Positions 1 to 8,780 of a stretch of DNA of 38,147 nt are shown one piece after another. The stretch comes from Methylobacterium iners. Its GTDB lineage: Bacteria; Pseudomonadota; Alphaproteobacteria; Rhizobiales; Beijerinckiaceae. How positions within the stretch are numbered: position 1 is the stretch's first letter; the number at the start of each line of letters is the position of its first letter. Where the stretch lies: positions 1 through 38,147 of the forward strand of contig NZ_BPQP01000080.1 of assembly GCF_022179305.1 (NCBI RefSeq), read 5' to 3'. The notes under the pieces are model-generated. The model had not been told where the DNA came from. It did no database searches and saw only the letters and a list, made by a program, of their open reading frames with translations. A program made the position numbers and the translations under genes.

Positions 1-141
1 GAAGTCTGGCGCCGATCATCATGAGCCGCTGGCGCGGCCGGTTCCTGCGCTGGGTCCCCGATCGCCTTCCACTGACGCTCCAGGCGTCCGGGAAAGGGCG
101 CGCAACCGAACCGATCAAGCGGAGACCACGTGATCGCGGCG

Positions 142-966
142 TCAGACGAGTGCGACCAGGCCAAGGAGCGCGGCGGCCTCCGCGCATTGCTGGCAGGCGC
201 CGACGAGATCGCCGGTATGGCCGCCGATCTTCGCGCGGCCCAGCGCCGTGAGGGCGAGGGCGGTGACCGCGGCGAGGACGAGCATCAGCACGACGCCGGG
301 AGCGGGCAGTCCCATCGCCCAGGCGAGAAGGGCGAGGGTCAGGCTCACCGTGCCCGCGACGGCGATCGTGCCGGGCTCCGGCGCGCCGACCGCCGCGGCG
401 GCACCGTCCGGGCGCGCCGGCGCGAGCAGGACGAGCGGCGCCAGCCCCGCCAGGCGCGAGAGGATCGCGGCCAGCACCAGGGCGAGGGCGGCACCCGCGC
501 CGATCCGGTCGAGCAGCGTCGCGAGGGCGCCGATGCGCAGGGCCAGGATCAGGACGAGGGCGACGCCGCCATAGCTGCCGATGCGGCTGTCGCGCATGAT
601 CTCGAGGCGGCGCTCGCGGGTCGCGCCGCCCCAGAAGCCGTCGGCGACGTCGGCGAGGCCATCCTCGTGCAGCGCGCCCGTCGCGAGGATCCCGGCCGCC
701 ACGGCCAGCGTCGCGGCGAGGAACGGGCCGAGGCCCAGGCTCCAGGCGCCGATGAGCACCAGGCCTGCGGGCAGGGCGAGGATCAGCCCGGCGAGCGGCA
801 GCATCCGCGGCGCCCGGCGGAAATCCGGCACCCGGTGCGGATCTGCCTCCCCGGGCAGGCGCGGCACGGGCAGGCGGGAGTAGAAGCGCAGGCAGGCGGC
901 GAGATCGTAGGCGAGCCCGGCGCCCGGAAAGGCCGGCTCGCCCGCATCCTCGAAACCGTGTCGCAT
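142..966 (-). CDS. cobS: Adenosylcobinamide-GDP ribazoletransferase (cobalamin synthase)
   Basis: This integral membrane enzyme joins adenosylcobinamide-GDP to alpha-ribazole (or its phosphate) to make adenosylcobalamin (or its phosphate), the last assembly step of the nucleotide loop. The 274-aa product has the usual family length. The acidic motif GALHEDGLADVADGFWGG, at about residues 97-114, is the family's metal/substrate signature, and RDSRIGSYG follows it. Most of the remainder is hydrophobic Ala/Leu/Val-rich helices. The gene is divergent from cobT, with 92 bp between the two starts. CobT makes the alpha-ribazole phosphate used by CobS, so both belong to one pathway. No cobalamin riboswitch fits in the short gap. 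The family call is secure. Confidence 0.95.
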   Translation of the reverse strand: MRHGFEDAGEPAFPGAGLAYDLAACLRFYSRLPVPRLPGEADPHRVPDFRRAPRMLPLAGLILALPAGLVLIGAWSLGLGPFLAATLAVAAGILATGALHEDGLADVADGFWGGATRERRLEIMRDSRIGSYGGVALVLILALRIGALATLLDRIGAGAALALVLAAILSRLAGLAPLVLLAPARPDGAAAAVGAPEPGTIAVAGTVSLTLALLAWAMGLPAPGVVLMLVLAAVTALALTALGRAKIGGHTGDLVGACQQCAEAAALLGLVALV

Positions 967-1058
967 CGCGCTTCGCCTTCACCCGTCGGTCCCGGACCGT
1001 TATAGCTCCCCAGCGCCGGCCGCCATCCGGAGCGCCCCTCCAACGAGCACGAGCCGCG

Positions 1059-2081
1059 ATGACCGACGAGAGCCCCTTCGCGGATATCCGCGGCCTGCTT
1101 GCGACCATGCCGGGACCGGACCGCGAGGCGGCCGCGATGGTGCGGGCGCGCGACGCGACCCTGACGAAGCCCGCCGGCGCGCTCGGACGGCTGGAGCACC
1201 TCGTCGAGTGGCTGGCCGCCTGGCAGGGCAAGGGGCAGCCCGGCCTCGACCGGCCGCTCGTCTGCGTCTTCGCCGGCAGCCATGGCGTCGCGGCGCGGGG
1301 CGTCTCGGCCTACCCCCCGGAAGTGAACCGCCAGATGCTCGACAATTTCGCGGCCGGCGGCGCGGCGATCAACCAGATCTGCGCCGCCTACGGCCTCGGC
1401 TTCAAGGTCTTCGACCTCGCCATCGACCTGCCGACCGGCGACATCTGCACCGGCCCCGCCTTCTCGGAGAAGGATTGCGTGGCGACCATGGCCTTCGGCA
1501 TGGAGGCGGTGGCCGCGGGCACCGACTGCCTCGGCGTCGGCGAGATGGGCATCGGCAACACCACCATCGCGGCGGCGATCTACGCCGCCCTCTACGGCAG
1601 CGAGGCCGCGCAATGGGTCGGGCGCGGCACCGGCCTGGACGAGGCCGGCATCGGCCGCAAGGTCGCGGCGGTCGAGGCGGCGCTCGCCCATCACGCCGGA
1701 CATCTCGACGATCCGCTGGAGATCCTGGCGCGGCTCGGCGGGCGCGAGGTCGCGGCGATGGCGGGCGCGATCCTGGCCGCCCGACTCCAGCGCATCCCCG
1801 TCGTCCTCGACGGCTACGTCGCGACCGCCGCGGCGGCCGTGCTGCACGCCCTCGACCCTTCCGCCCTCGACCATTGCCTGGCCGGCCACGTCTCGGCCGA
1901 GGGCGCCCATGCCGAGGTGCTCGAACGCCTCGGCCTCGTGCCGCTCCTGGCGCTGGGCCTCAGGCTCGGCGAGGCCTCCGGCGCCGCGCTCGCCATCGGC
2001 CTCCTCAAGGGCGCGCTCGCCTGCCACCGGGACATGGCGACCTTCGCGCAGGCGGGAGTGTCTGGGCCGTCGGCTGCCTGA
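1059..2081 (+). CDS. cobT: Nicotinate-nucleotide--dimethylbenzimidazole phosphoribosyltransferase
   Basis: CobT transfers phosphoribose from nicotinate mononucleotide to 5,6-dimethylbenzimidazole, giving alpha-ribazole 5'-phosphate, the lower ligand of B12. The 340-aa product has the normal family length. Visible family motifs are the N-terminal TKPAGALGRLE segment, FAGSHGVAARGVSAYP near residues 70-85, the NFAAGGAAINQI stretch, GEMGIGNTT near residue 165, and a C-terminal segment with AEGAHAEVLERLGLVPLL. It is cytosolic and divergent from cobS. The ATG at 1059 follows a GAGC-rich stretch with only a weak ribosome site, but the protein begins at the expected place. It ends 15 bp before the 3' end of the convergent histidine kinase gene. 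Confidence 0.95.
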   Translation: MTDESPFADIRGLLATMPGPDREAAAMVRARDATLTKPAGALGRLEHLVEWLAAWQGKGQPGLDRPLVCVFAGSHGVAARGVSAYPPEVNRQMLDNFAAGGAAINQICAAYGLGFKVFDLAIDLPTGDICTGPAFSEKDCVATMAFGMEAVAAGTDCLGVGEMGIGNTTIAAAIYAALYGSEAAQWVGRGTGLDEAGIGRKVAAVEAALAHHAGHLDDPLEILARLGGREVAAMAGAILAARLQRIPVVLDGYVATAAAAVLHALDPSALDHCLAGHVSAEGAHAEVLERLGLVPLLALGLRLGEASGAALAIGLLKGALACHRDMATFAQAGVSGPSAA

Positions 2082-2096
2082 GGAGCGGCTCCGGCC

Positions 2097-3641
2097 TCAC
2101 GCCGCCCGGGCCGTCGCGCCTCGCCTGTCGGTGATCAGGGGTGTCTCGGGCTCGAGGTCCATCGCCGGCAGCGTGTCCATGACACGGCTCGCCGGGAAGG
2201 TGACGATGACCTCCGTGCCCTCGCGGGGCTTGGAGCGCAGCTCGAAATGGCCGCCGTGGAGGTCGACGAGCCCCTTCACGATCGGCAGGCCGAGGCCCGA
2301 GCCCTGCTCGGCGGTCTTGATGGCGAGCGAGCCGCGGCCGAACGAGGACATCACGGTGCCGAGCTCGTCCTCCGGGATGCCCGGCCCGCTGTCCTTGACG
2401 GCGACGTACTGCCCGCCCGAGCTCGTCCAGCCGACCTTGATGGTGATCTCGCCGCCCGGGGGCGTGAACTTGACCGCGTTCGAGAGCAGGTTGAGCACGA
2501 TCTGCCGGAGCGCCCGCTCGTCCGCCCAGAGGCGGGGCAGGCTGTCGTCGACGAGCTCGTGGAAGCTGTGGCCCTTGCTGCGTGCCCGGAGCGCGACCAT
2601 GTGGCGGCACTCGTCGACGGCGTGGGCGAGGTGGACCGCCTCCTCGCTGAGCTCGTAGCGCCCGGCCTCGATTCGGGACAAATCGAGGATCTCGTTGATC
2701 AGGTTGAGGAGGTGCATCCCGCTGTCGTGGATGTCGGTGGCGTATTCGCCATAGGACGGGGCCGCGTGCGGGCCAAAGACCTCGTTCTTCATCACCTCGG
2801 AGAAGCCGAGGATGGCGTTCAGCGGGGTGCGCAGCTCGTGGCTCATGGTCGCGAGGAAGCGAGACTTGGCGAGGTTGGCCTCCTCGGCCCGGCGGCGGGC
2901 CTCGTCGGAATTGATCTTGGCCTGTTCGAGTTCGCCGAAGATCGCGTCCTTCTCGGCCTGCGACTGCAGCGCACCGAGGGTCGAGGCGTAGACCCGGCGG
3001 GCGAGCCCCATGAAGAAGACCTGCGAGCCGATGACCATCGTGACGAGGATCACGGTGTCCATGTCATGCGAGAAGACGAGGAGCGACCCGGCGGCGAGGG
3101 TGAGGGGAATCATCGCGGCCATCGCCGCGCCGGGCAGGGTCGCGGCCATCATCGTCGCGACGGCCGCCACGATGACGAGGCCGAACAGGACGAAGGTCCG
3201 GGCGCTCGGCGCGCCGATCAGGATCATCATGGCCCAGGAGCTGCTCTGCAGGACCTCGGCGGCCATGAACAGGCGTCGCCAGGCGCGCACGGGGACGGCG
3301 TCGGCGTCCTGGTTCAGGAAGCGCCGCGACAGGGCCATGGAGAGCAACGCCGCGGCAACGAGGCACAGCGCCCAGGTCGCGGCGATGACGGGCGACACCC
3401 AGAAGGCCGAGGCGCCGGCGACCGCCAGGCCGAGCAGGGCCTGGGGCAGGCCGGAACCGGAGCGGTACTCGGCGTAGATCCGAATCAGTTCGTAGTCGAA
3501 GGCGCGTTCCAGGCCGCTCGTCGAGGTCAGTTTCTCGCGCACCGAGCGCACGCCGCGCGCGACCTCGCGACGCCGCGCCACCTCCTCCGAGGATGGCCCA
3601 CGCCCGCGTTGAACCATCTCCGCCGTCAGATCGGACATCAC
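2097..3641 (-). CDS. Membrane-bound sensor histidine kinase (PleC/DivJ-like)
   Basis: This is a sensor kinase of a two-component system; the partner regulator is not in the window. The 514-aa protein has a cytosolic N-terminus, about six hydrophobic segments between residues 60 and 215, a short coiled coil, and then HisKA and HATPase domains. The phospho-accepting histidine lies in ATMSHELRTPLNAILGFSEV, with His at about residue 268. The ATP-binding half shows the N box (LRQIVLNLLSNAVKF), G1 (DSGPGIP) and G2 (GSGLGLPIVKGLVDLHGG). No PAS, HAMP or periplasmic domain is visible, so the signal is probably sensed in or near the membrane. The overall shape resembles alphaproteobacterial cell-cycle kinases, but that is only a resemblance. 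The first two codons are both ATG, and an alternative start lies eight codons in. It is divergent from the molybdenum hydroxylase genes. Confidence 0.88.
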   Translation of the reverse strand: MMSDLTAEMVQRGRGPSSEEVARRREVARGVRSVREKLTSTSGLERAFDYELIRIYAEYRSGSGLPQALLGLAVAGASAFWVSPVIAATWALCLVAAALLSMALSRRFLNQDADAVPVRAWRRLFMAAEVLQSSSWAMMILIGAPSARTFVLFGLVIVAAVATMMAATLPGAAMAAMIPLTLAAGSLLVFSHDMDTVILVTMVIGSQVFFMGLARRVYASTLGALQSQAEKDAIFGELEQAKINSDEARRRAEEANLAKSRFLATMSHELRTPLNAILGFSEVMKNEVFGPHAAPSYGEYATDIHDSGMHLLNLINEILDLSRIEAGRYELSEEAVHLAHAVDECRHMVALRARSKGHSFHELVDDSLPRLWADERALRQIVLNLLSNAVKFTPPGGEITIKVGWTSSGGQYVAVKDSGPGIPEDELGTVMSSFGRGSLAIKTAEQGSGLGLPIVKGLVDLHGGHFELRSKPREGTEVIVTFPASRVMDTLPAMDLEPETPLITDRRGATARAA

Positions 3642-3902
3642 CGTCTTGCGAAATGCGCGAGGAACGCCTTGCCGAACGGCCGCGGACGGGCCGCGACGCG
3701 ACGGGATCAGACTGCGCCGGATGTGTTAAGAAGGGCCTGCCGGAATCGGCTGGATTTTCGCGATCTCCCGCGCGCTTCGCCGCGGGCGGGGCACGGCCTG
3801 CACATCGTATCCACGTGCGCTCGCGCACATGTTGCGGGCACGCCGCAGTCTAGCGTCGCTACAATCTAGCGGATTCGACGAACGTCACGGTGGGAGGCCC
3901 CG

Positions 3903-4358
3903 ATGCTGAAACTGACCGTCAACGGCGTCGCCCATGAGGTCGAGGCCGATCCGGACACGCCGCTCCTCTGGGTGCTGCGCGATCACCTCGACAAGACCGG
4001 CACCAAGTACGGCTGCGGCATCGCGCAATGCGGCGCCTGCACGGTACATCTCGACGGCCAGGCCGTCCGCTCCTGCCAGACCCGGATCGGCGATGTCGGC
4101 GAGGCCAAGGTGACGACGATCGAGGGCGTGTCGGGCCGGGTCGCCGAGGCGGTGCAGACCGCCTGGCGCGGTCTCGACGTCGTCCAGTGCGGTTATTGCC
4201 AGTCCGGGCAGATCATGTCCGCGATCGGCCTGCTCTCGACGACGCCGAAGCCCACCGATGCCGACATAAACGGCGCGATGGACGGCAATGTCTGCCGCTG
4301 CGGCACCTACCAGCGCATCCGTGCGGCGATCCACGAGGCCGCGCGCTCCCTCGCCTGA
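3903..4358 (+). CDS. (2Fe-2S)-binding subunit of a molybdenum hydroxylase (IorA-like)
   Basis: This is the small electron-transfer subunit of a xanthine-oxidase-family hydroxylase. The 151-aa protein has two cluster sites. The plant-ferredoxin-type ligands are Cys38, Cys43, Cys46 and Cys58 ([18 protein letters not shown]). The helical C-terminal half carries Cys96, Cys99, Cys131 and Cys133 (QCGYCQSGQ and CRCGTYQRI). This order and length match IorA of isoquinoline 1-oxidoreductase and aldehyde-oxidising relatives. A good ribosome site (GGGAGG) lies seven bases before the ATG. It is followed 42 bp later by the large subunit, so the two genes form an operon. No FAD-binding medium subunit is present, so electrons probably pass to a cytochrome or another acceptor. 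The substrate cannot be told from sequence. Confidence 0.93.
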   Translation: MLKLTVNGVAHEVEADPDTPLLWVLRDHLDKTGTKYGCGIAQCGACTVHLDGQAVRSCQTRIGDVGEAKVTTIEGVSGRVAEAVQTAWRGLDVVQCGYCQSGQIMSAIGLLSTTPKPTDADINGAMDGNVCRCGTYQRIRAAIHEAARSLA

Positions 4359-4400
4359 CGTCGCCCCAAGATCCTTCCACGCGCCCAGCGGGAGCCCGCC

Positions 4401-6605
4401 ATGCTGAAGCTTCACGACCTGCCCGCCGCGCCGGCGCCCTCCCGCCGCGCCTTCCTCGGCGGAACCGCCGCCGCGATCGTGATCGGGTTCAGCGTCGGGT
4501 CGGGCAAGTCCCTCCGCGCCGCGCCGCTGCCCGACCTCTCGGGCGTCCCGGCCAAGCCCAATGCCTTCGTGCGGATCGCGTCCGACGACACCGTCACGGT
4601 GATCATCAAGCATCTCGACATGGGCCAGGGCAACACGACGGGCCTCGCCACCATCCTGGCCGACGAGCTCGACGCGGATTGGTCGCGCGTGCGCACCGCC
4701 TTCGCGCCGGCCGACGCCAACCTCTACGCCAACGCGCTGATGGGTCCGATCCAGGGCACCGGCGGCTCGACGGCGATCGCCAATTCCTGGTTCCAGCTCC
4801 GCAAGACGGGCGCGGCCGCCCGCGCCATGCTGGTCTCGGCCGCCGCCGATCGCTGGAAGGTGCCGGCCTCGGAGATCACCGTCGAGGCGGGGGTGGTCCG
4901 TCATGCCGCCTCGAACCGGCAGGCCCGGTTCGGCGAGCTCGCCGAGGCCGCCGCCGCCCTGCCCGTGCCCGCCGAGCCCAAGCTCAAGGATCCGAGCCAG
5001 TGGCGCCTCATCGGCACCAAGGTGGCGCGCGTCGATTCCGCCGCGAAGACCGACGGCACCGCGATCTACTCCCTCGACATCCGCCGCCCGGGCCAGGTGA
5101 TGGCGGTGGTCGCCCATTCGCCGCGCTTCGGCGGCACCGTCGGACGCGTCGACGACAAGGCCGCCCGCGCCGTGCCGGGCGTCCTCGACGTGGTCACCAT
5201 CCCGACCGGCGTCGCGGTGATCGCCAAGGACACGTGGTCGGCGATGAAGGGCCGCGAGGCGCTCGTCGTCGCCTGGGACGATGCCGGCGCGGAGACGCGC
5301 TCCTCCGATGCCATCCTCGCCGAGTACCGCGAGACGGCCAAGCGCCCCGGTCTCGTCGCCTCGACCAAGGGCGACGCCGCGGGTGCGATCAAGGGCGCGG
5401 CCAAGGTGCTCGAGGCCGAGTTCAGCTTCCCCTACCTCGCCCACGCCTCGATGGAGCCGCTCAACGCCACGATCGAGCGGGCGGCCGACGGCAGCTACGA
5501 CGTCTTCGCCGGCTGTCAGCTCCAGACCGTCGAGCAGGCCGTGATCGCCGCTCATCTCGGCGTCACGACGGACAAGGTCCGCCTGCACACGCAATGGGCC
5601 GGCGGCTCCTTCGGACGGCGCGCGACTCCGGGCGCGGATTACCTCGCGGAGGCCGCGAGCATCATGCGGGCGACGGGCGGCAAGGCCCCGGTCCACCTCG
5701 TCTGGACCCGCGAGGACGACATGGCCGGCGGCTATTACCGCCCGACCGTCTATCACAAGCTCAAGGCCGGCCTCGACGCGAAGGGCGCCATCACCGGCTG
5801 GACCCACACGATGGTGGGCAAGTCGATCCTGATCGGGTCGCCCTTCGAGGCGATGATGGTCAAGAACGGCATCGACTCGACCACCGTCGAGGGCGCCTCG
5901 GACACGCCCTACGCGCTGCCCGCCTATCACTTCGAGGTCCATAACGGGCGCGAGGGCGTGCCCGTGCTGTGGTGGCGCTCGGTCGGCCACACCCATACCG
6001 CCCATGCGATGGAGGTCTTCATCGACGAGCTGGCGCACGCGGCTGGCGCCGATCCCGTCGCCTTCCGGCTCGGGCTGCTCGGCGGGGCGCCGCGGCTCTC
6101 CGGCGTTCTCAAGCTCGCCGCGGAGAAGGCGGGCTGGGGGGCGGCCAAGGACGGCTTCGGCAAGGGCCGCGGCCTCGGCGTGTCGGCGCATGAATCCTTC
6201 GGCTCCTACGTGGCCATGGTGGCCGACGTCAGCGCGGAAGAGGCCAAGGTGAAGGTGAACCGGATCGTCGCGGCCGTCGATGTCGGCATCGCAGTCAATC
6301 CGGACGTGATCCGCGCCCAGGTCGAGGGGGCCGTCGGATTCGCCCTGTCCTCGGTGCTGCGCAACCGCATCACGCTGAAGGGCGGCGTCGTGCAGGAGCG
6401 CAACTTCGACACCTACGAGCCGACCCGCATGAGCGAGATGCCCGTCGTCGAGGTCCACATCATGCCCTCCACCACCGCGCCGACCGGCATCGGCGAGCCC
6501 GGCGTCCCGGTGCTCGCGCCGGCCGTCTCGAACGCGATCTTCGCTGCGACGGGCCAGCGCCTCCGCTCGCTGCCGCTCGACCTCAGCGGGCTGCGGGGGG
6601 TGTAG
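4401..6605 (+). CDS. Molybdopterin-binding subunit of xanthine-dehydrogenase-family hydroxylase (IorB-like)
   Basis: This is the catalytic subunit that pairs with the 2Fe-2S protein upstream; family members hydroxylate aldehydes or N-heterocycles with water as the oxygen source. The 734-aa protein starts with a Tat-type signal ([17 protein letters not shown]), so the folded enzyme is probably exported to the periplasm, carrying the small subunit with it. The N-terminal molybdenum-binding repeat is recognisable ([21 protein letters not shown]), followed by [17 protein letters not shown] near residue 400. The C-terminal [19 protein letters not shown] carries the glutamate expected to be the catalytic base. 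Lengths of 700-780 aa are usual for this single-polypeptide form. A GGGAG ribosome site precedes the ATG. The substrate is unknown; isoquinoline itself is only one possibility. Confidence 0.92.
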   Translation: MLKLHDLPAAPAPSRRAFLGGTAAAIVIGFSVGSGKSLRAAPLPDLSGVPAKPNAFVRIASDDTVTVIIKHLDMGQGNTTGLATILADELDADWSRVRTAFAPADANLYANALMGPIQGTGGSTAIANSWFQLRKTGAAARAMLVSAAADRWKVPASEITVEAGVVRHAASNRQARFGELAEAAAALPVPAEPKLKDPSQWRLIGTKVARVDSAAKTDGTAIYSLDIRRPGQVMAVVAHSPRFGGTVGRVDDKAARAVPGVLDVVTIPTGVAVIAKDTWSAMKGREALVVAWDDAGAETRSSDAILAEYRETAKRPGLVASTKGDAAGAIKGAAKVLEAEFSFPYLAHASMEPLNATIERAADGSYDVFAGCQLQTVEQAVIAAHLGVTTDKVRLHTQWAGGSFGRRATPGADYLAEAASIMRATGGKAPVHLVWTREDDMAGGYYRPTVYHKLKAGLDAKGAITGWTHTMVGKSILIGSPFEAMMVKNGIDSTTVEGASDTPYALPAYHFEVHNGREGVPVLWWRSVGHTHTAHAMEVFIDELAHAAGADPVAFRLGLLGGAPRLSGVLKLAAEKAGWGAAKDGFGKGRGLGVSAHESFGSYVAMVADVSAEEAKVKVNRIVAAVDVGIAVNPDVIRAQVEGAVGFALSSVLRNRITLKGGVVQERNFDTYEPTRMSEMPVVEVHIMPSTTAPTGIGEPGVPVLAPAVSNAIFAATGQRLRSLPLDLSGLRGV

Positions 6606-6673
6606 CGCCGCTGGCCCTCCGGGACGGATGGCGTGCTCGGAAGATTGTGCGGGACTGAGCGCGGTCGATGCCG

Positions 6674-7321
6674 TCAGGCGACGCGCTCGATCACGCCATG
6701 TATCGCATAGCCGGCAAAACGCTGCCTGGCCTGCGTGTGGAAGCGGAGGCTCGCGGCGATCTCCCCCATCACGGCGGGCAAGGCGGGGCGCGGCATCACC
6801 GAGAACGCCGCCAGCCAGCGGTTGAGCACGGCGCGGAACGGCGCCGGAAGGCCCGCCTGGTCCCCGAAATCCAAGACGTGGAGCGCGCCGCCGGGCGCGA
6901 GGTGCTCAGCCGCCTCGCGCAGCACCGCCTGCCAGGGAGGGATCATCGACAGGGCGTAGGAGATCACGATGCGGTCGAAGGCGGCGCGGCCGAACAGAGT
7001 CTCCGCGTCGAAGCCCGTCGCATCGGCCTGGGCAAGCCGGATGCGATCGCAGAGGCTGGCACGGGTGACGGAGGCTGCAGCCGTCTCCAGCATCGCCGCG
7101 GAGACGTCGAGGCCGTAGCAAGCGGCCTCCGGATAGGTCTTCGCGATGCGAACGAGGTTGCGGCCGGTGCCGCAGCCGATCTCGAGCACGCTGCCGCCGG
7201 CAGGAAGCGCGAGGTCGGCGATCAGGGCGTCGCGCCCGAGCAGGTAGAACTTGCGGCTGGCGTCGTAGATGTGGCGCTGGTGCCGGTACATCCGGTCCAT
7301 CGCCCGCGCCGCCTCGCTCAC
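6674..7321 (-). CDS. btaB: BtaB-like SAM-dependent methyltransferase (betaine lipid N-trimethylation)
   Basis: BtaB methylates the amino group of diacylglycerylhomoserine three times, giving diacylglyceryl-N,N,N-trimethylhomoserine. The 215-aa product has the class I methyltransferase SAM loop VLEIGCGTGRNLVRI near residues 48-62, the acidic end of strand 2 (CYGLDVSAAML), and a late LHVLDFGD segment, which fits BtaB length and layout. I chose the GTG at 7321 because it overlaps the TGA of the upstream gene as GTGA, a typical coupled start; an ATG at 7300 is the alternative. The identity rests mainly on the pairing with btaA directly upstream. Alone, the sequence would be called only a class I methyltransferase. 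Confidence 0.85.
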   Translation of the reverse strand: MSEAARAMDRMYRHQRHIYDASRKFYLLGRDALIADLALPAGGSVLEIGCGTGRNLVRIAKTYPEAACYGLDVSAAMLETAAASVTRASLCDRIRLAQADATGFDAETLFGRAAFDRIVISYALSMIPPWQAVLREAAEHLAPGGALHVLDFGDQAGLPAPFRAVLNRWLAAFSVMPRPALPAVMGEIAASLRFHTQARQRFAGYAIHGVIERVA

Positions 7322-8562
7322 GGGGCGCGCCGGTAGAGGTGGAAGGCGCCGTAGATCGAGGAGCGGTCGCGCTCGCCCAGCGCGCGGCTCTCCTCGGCGG
7401 CGTAGATCCAGGCGTCGAGGAGCGACGGGGGCACGCGGCCGGGCAGGCGGCGCTCGTTCGCGGCGGTCCGGAAGATCACGCGGGCACCGGGCCGGGCGGT
7501 GCGGGTGATCTGGGTCCAGAGGGCGGTGAGGTCCGCGTCGTTCATCCAGTCCTGCGCGTCGAGGAGGACGAAGGCGTCGACGCTGCCCTCGGGGCTGTCC
7601 TTGAGGAAGGCGGTCATGGATTGCTGGCGGTAGCTCACGCGGTCGGCCCGCGCGCGGATCGCCGCGAAGTTCCTGGGCTGGAGATAGGGCGGGAGGGACG
7701 CGTCCGGCGCGGGCTCGTAGCGGCGCCCGAAGGCCTGCCAGGCGAAGTAGTTCGACTTGATCTCGAAGCCGCAGGCGAGGCGCTCCAGCCGATGGCGCAG
7801 CACCGCCGCCATGCCGCCGGGCCCGTCGCCGGCGAGCGCGCGATACTGCGCCGGGGGGATGCCGAGGCCGTAGAGGGAGGCCGGCTGCCGGATCAGCCAG
7901 CGCACGAAGGGCTTGTCGAACAGGGGCGCGAGGTTCGTCTCGAACAGCGCCCGCTGCTCGGCCAGCGAACGGGCCTTGAGGATGGCGCCGAGGTCGTGGC
8001 CGTAGCGGCGGGCGAGCCAGTGCCCGGCGCCGATGAAGCGCCCGAGCAGGCCGTGCCGATAGAAATTCTCGGCGAAGGCCTCGATCCGGCGACGGCCGTT
8101 GTAGCGGCGCGCCTCCCAATAGGCCCGCGTGACGGGGTCGAGGCCCGGCCCGACGAGGCGGTCATAGGCCTGGACATTGGCGGCGCTGTCGCTTCCGCCG
8201 AAGAAGCGGAAATAGGCCTCCTGGTCGGGCAGCAGCCGCAGGGCGGCGAGCTTCAGCCGCCCGAGCGCGATATGGGCGCCGTTGAGGTCGACGGCGCTGA
8301 TCCTGGCCGGGTTCGCGGTCAGGTAGGAGAGCACGTTGCAGCTTCCCGAGGCGATCGCCACGACGTGGTCGTCGGGCCCGAGCCGCAGGGCCTCCATGTC
8401 GACCACCGGGTCTTCCCAGATCTGCGGGTAGACCAGCCCGCTGAAGGCGGCCGTGAACAGGCGTTCGAGCAGCCCGGCGCGCGAGAGCGGCCGGCTGCGG
8501 TGGACGGCATCGATGAGGCCGAGACTCGTCTCGCGGCGGATCGCCCGTGCTGCGCGCGTCAT
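7318..8562 (-). CDS. btaA: BtaA, S-adenosylmethionine:diacylglycerol 3-amino-3-carboxypropyltransferase (DUF3419)
   Basis: BtaA moves the 3-amino-3-carboxypropyl group of SAM onto diacylglycerol, forming diacylglycerylhomoserine, the first step of betaine lipid synthesis. The 414-aa length is normal for the family. Near the N-terminus the protein has LVYPQIWEDPVVDMEAL, then the SAM-binding region with VVAIASGSCNVLSYLT and ISAVDLNGAHIALGRLKLAAL, all typical of DUF3419. It is the first gene of a two-gene operon with btaB, joined by a 4-bp overlap. In other Rhizobiales this lipid replaces phospholipids under phosphate limitation. A Pho-box-like site lies about 60 bp upstream of the start. The enzyme probably acts at the inner membrane. 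Confidence 0.92.
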   Translation of the reverse strand: MTRAARAIRRETSLGLIDAVHRSRPLSRAGLLERLFTAAFSGLVYPQIWEDPVVDMEALRLGPDDHVVAIASGSCNVLSYLTANPARISAVDLNGAHIALGRLKLAALRLLPDQEAYFRFFGGSDSAANVQAYDRLVGPGLDPVTRAYWEARRYNGRRRIEAFAENFYRHGLLGRFIGAGHWLARRYGHDLGAILKARSLAEQRALFETNLAPLFDKPFVRWLIRQPASLYGLGIPPAQYRALAGDGPGGMAAVLRHRLERLACGFEIKSNYFAWQAFGRRYEPAPDASLPPYLQPRNFAAIRARADRVSYRQQSMTAFLKDSPEGSVDAFVLLDAQDWMNDADLTALWTQITRTARPGARVIFRTAANERRLPGRVPPSLLDAWIYAAEESRALGERDRSSIYGAFHLYRRAP

Positions 8563-8620
8563 TCCAGGGTCTTCGCCGGCTGATCAAGGAAGGTTCGACC
8601 CGCGCCGTTACGCGATCCGC

Positions 8621-8638
8621 ATGAAGCTCCGGTGACGG
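8621..8638 (-). promoter_or_regulatory. Candidate Pho box upstream of btaAB
   Basis: On the minus strand this reads CCGTCAC, a 4-base spacer (CGGA), then GCTTCAT. That is two 7-base half-sites in the spacing of the PhoB box, matching the CTGTCAT consensus at 5 and 4 of 7 positions. A TAACGG hexamer, usable as a -10 element, starts ten bases further toward btaA. The case rests on position and spacing together with the known phosphate control of btaAB in other bacteria. The matches are partial. Confidence 0.35.
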
Positions 8639-8780
8639 CCGGCCACCCGCGCGCAAGGAGTCTCCTCTCCTGGCGGTCGAGGAAAGAGGTTTGGCGCTGT
8701 CCGCGTCCCTTCGCGGGGCAGAATGCCGCTCACGGACGCGCCTCGCGGTCCCCGCGCGCAGACCCCATTTCCGACGGAGC

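Noticed and set aside
1-141. Possible gene start or end left of cobS
   Set aside because: Short frames exist on both strands, including two adjacent minus-strand ATG codons at 17-22, but there is too little sequence and no ribosome site or motif.
967-1058. Cobalamin riboswitch between cobS and cobT
   Set aside because: The gap is only 92 bp and lacks a B12-box-like core.
3885-6458. 857-aa open frame on the minus strand
   Set aside because: It is the antisense shadow of the molybdenum hydroxylase genes; the product is His/Asp/Arg/Gly-rich with no domain, as expected from high-GC codon bias. Similar long shadows at 2247-3869, 11799-13532, 14865-17348, 23732-25594, 25642-27525 and 27444-29291 were rejected for the same reason.
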